Source: Planctomycetota bacterium (GTDB taxonomy: Bacteria > Planctomycetota > Phycisphaerae > Sedimentisphaerales > SG8-4). Taken from it: 6,413 nucleotides of DNA. The stretch is from the NCBI GenBank assembly GCA_030607345.1, contig JAUWKC010000106.1, forward strand, positions 1 through 6,413. The letters run 5' to 3'. A program made the translations under genes and the position numbers. Below the pieces are notes generated by a model that had not been told where the DNA came from, ran no database searches, and saw nothing but the letters and a program-made list of their open reading frames with translations. Shown here piece by piece: positions 5,993 to 6,413 of the stretch (positions are counted from its first letter, which is position 1; each line of letters opens with the position of its first letter).

Positions 5993-6026
5993 GGCAATTG
6001 GTATTGCCGTGTGCGGCAGGATACCA
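5993..6026 (+). other. Overlapping alternative stem-loops downstream of coaB
   Basis: Two inverted repeats share bases. GGCAAT (5993-5998) pairs with ATTGCC (6003-6008) around a TGGT loop. Alternatively, TGGTATTGCCG (5999-6009) pairs with CGGCA (6014-6018) and ATACCA (6021-6026), leaving a TGTG loop and a 2-nt GG bulge. The second gives 11 base pairs and is the stronger. The stop codon of coaB is 24 bp upstream. No T-run follows, so this is not a standard intrinsic terminator. It could mark the 3' end of the operon transcript or be a Rho-related or regulatory structure. Confidence 0.45.
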
Positions 6027-6135
6027 CATCAATTCCAGCCGAATCCGGGCAAACAGGCTTTATTCCTGGGCTGATGTATATTGTCGGGCTAACGACAGAC
6101 CGGGCGGGGCTTGACATTTCTCTGCTTCTGAGTTG

Positions 6136-6164
6136 TTCAAATGGTCTGCTATTCGTGTTATAAT
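6136..6164 (+). promoter_or_regulatory. Candidate extended -10 promoter for der
   Basis: A perfect TATAAT (6159-6164) is preceded by TG one base upstream (6156-6157), an extended -10. TTCAAA (6136-6141, 4/6 match to TTGACA) sits 17 bp upstream of it. Transcription would begin around 6171, at the left end of repeat R3, so R3 would form most of the 5' leader of der. This is the best promoter match in the window. Confidence 0.6.
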
Positions 6165-6243
6165 TGCTTTTGTTCGGGATTCGTGAATCGAGCTACGAAA
6201 CACGAGATACGAAAAACGAGATACGAGATACGAAAAACGCATT
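6165..6243 (+). repeat. Heptamer-repeat element R3 in the der leader
   Basis: Nine 7-bp units from 6175 to 6237 all start with CG: CGGGATT, CGTGAAT, CGAGCTA, CGAAACA, CGAGATA, CGAAAAA, CGAGATA (twice), CGAAAAA. The left end TGCTTTTGTTCG and right end CGAAAAACGCATT are identical to those of R1, and the element is also 79 bp. It ends 18 bp before the der start codon. Confidence 0.85.
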
Positions 6244-6261
6244 TGTGGTTCGTGGAACATT

Positions 6262-6413
6262 ATGCCGCTTCCGAAAGTTGCAATAGTTGGTCGGCCGAAC
6301 GTGGGCAAAAGCAGTCTGCTTAATGCCCTGGCCGGTAAGATGATAAGCATCGTTGAGCCGACGCCGGGCGTGACGCGTGACCGAATCAGCACGCTCATCG
6401 CGCGAGACGACAA
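6262..6413 (+). CDS. der: Ribosome-assembly GTPase Der (EngA), N-terminal part (runs off the right edge)
   Basis: Der is a tandem-GTPase-domain protein needed for assembly of the large ribosomal subunit. Fifty codons are visible. The start [20 protein letters not shown] contains the first P-loop, GRPNVGKSS (residues 10-18). Then come N21, the [14 protein letters not shown] switch segment (28-41) with the Der-typical P-GVTRD, and the strand STLIARDD. The second GTPase domain and the KH-like domain lie outside the window. The ATG at 6262 matches the family start. Only a weak GGA (6254-6256) precedes it as a ribosome binding site, 5 nt away. It has its own promoter and is separated from coaB by 292 bp, so it is probably a separate transcription unit. 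Confidence 0.93.
   Translation, partial: MPLPKVAIVGRPNVGKSSLLNALAGKMISIVEPTPGVTRDRISTLIARDD

Larger units (their letters stand above)
5970..6261. other. Intergenic region between coaB and der
   Basis: This 292-bp stretch has no convincing coding sequence on either strand; the open frames crossing it show no domain or codon signal. It holds the overlapping stem-loops at 5993-6026. A further small hairpin pairs TGTCG (6082-6086) with CGACA (6093-6097). A perfect but apparently unpartnered TTGACA lies at 6111-6116. The der promoter (6136-6164) and repeat R3 (6165-6243) complete it. Confidence 0.7.

Noticed and set aside
6111..6116. Perfect TTGACA -35 hexamer upstream of der
   Set aside because: No acceptable -10 lies 16-18 bp downstream; the good TATAAT is 42 bp away. 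The hexamer probably has no promoter role.
6060..6413. 117-codon minus-strand open frame overlapping der
   Set aside because: It is antisense to the clearly recognisable Der N-terminus and passes through the heptamer repeat. It has no family similarity.

Overview
This window looks like part of a bacterial chromosome from an uncultured Planctomycetota lineage, perhaps Phycisphaerae/Sedimentisphaerales-like. I infer this from the flavour of the proteins (the short omega subunit, the CoaC active-site region, the PheA and Ogt N-termini) and from heptamer-based repeats that I recall from planctomycete genomes. No rRNA or other taxonomic marker is present, so the placement is moderate at best. Almost all coding is on the + strand, in closely spaced genes of uniform composition. 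I see no insertion sequence, phage gene, CRISPR array or tRNA.

Layout. The left edge (1-210, minus strand) holds the 5' end of a probable Ogt-type methylated-DNA-protein-cysteine methyltransferase. It is transcribed divergently from pheA (407-1477), which encodes a bifunctional chorismate mutase/prephenate dehydratase with an ACT domain. tpiA (1518-2279) and secG (2389-2796) follow. After a possible terminator hairpin (2814-2848) comes yicC (2866-3789), gmk (3813-4400), rpoZ (4435-4656), coaC (4676-5308) and coaB (5349-5969). The order yicC-gmk-rpoZ-coaBC is a classic bacterial housekeeping cluster, also seen in Firmicutes. It joins RNA turnover, GMP phosphorylation, RNA polymerase assembly and coenzyme A synthesis. 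A 292-bp intergenic stretch (5970-6261) contains overlapping stem-loops and a good extended -10 promoter. The right edge is the 5' end of der (engA), a ribosome-assembly GTPase.

The most unusual content is a dispersed family of degenerate tandem repeats built from 7-bp units that nearly always start with CG. There are three copies, all in the same orientation. R1 lies in frame inside coaC, ending just before the catalytic histidine. R2 sits exactly at the coaC/coaB junction. R3 occupies the 5' leader of der. R1 and R3 are both 79 bp with identical left (12 nt) and right (13 nt) ends and nine units each, although their interiors differ. In R2 two identical units stand side by side. Removing one would fuse coaC and coaB into a single stop-free CoaBC frame of 428 codons, so a single 7-bp unit decides between a split and a fused enzyme. 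The unit order is polarised: CGTGAAT/CGGGATT-like on the left, CGAGCTA in the middle, CGAAACA/CGAGATA/CGAAAAA on the right. This suggests a real element family rather than simple low-complexity drift.
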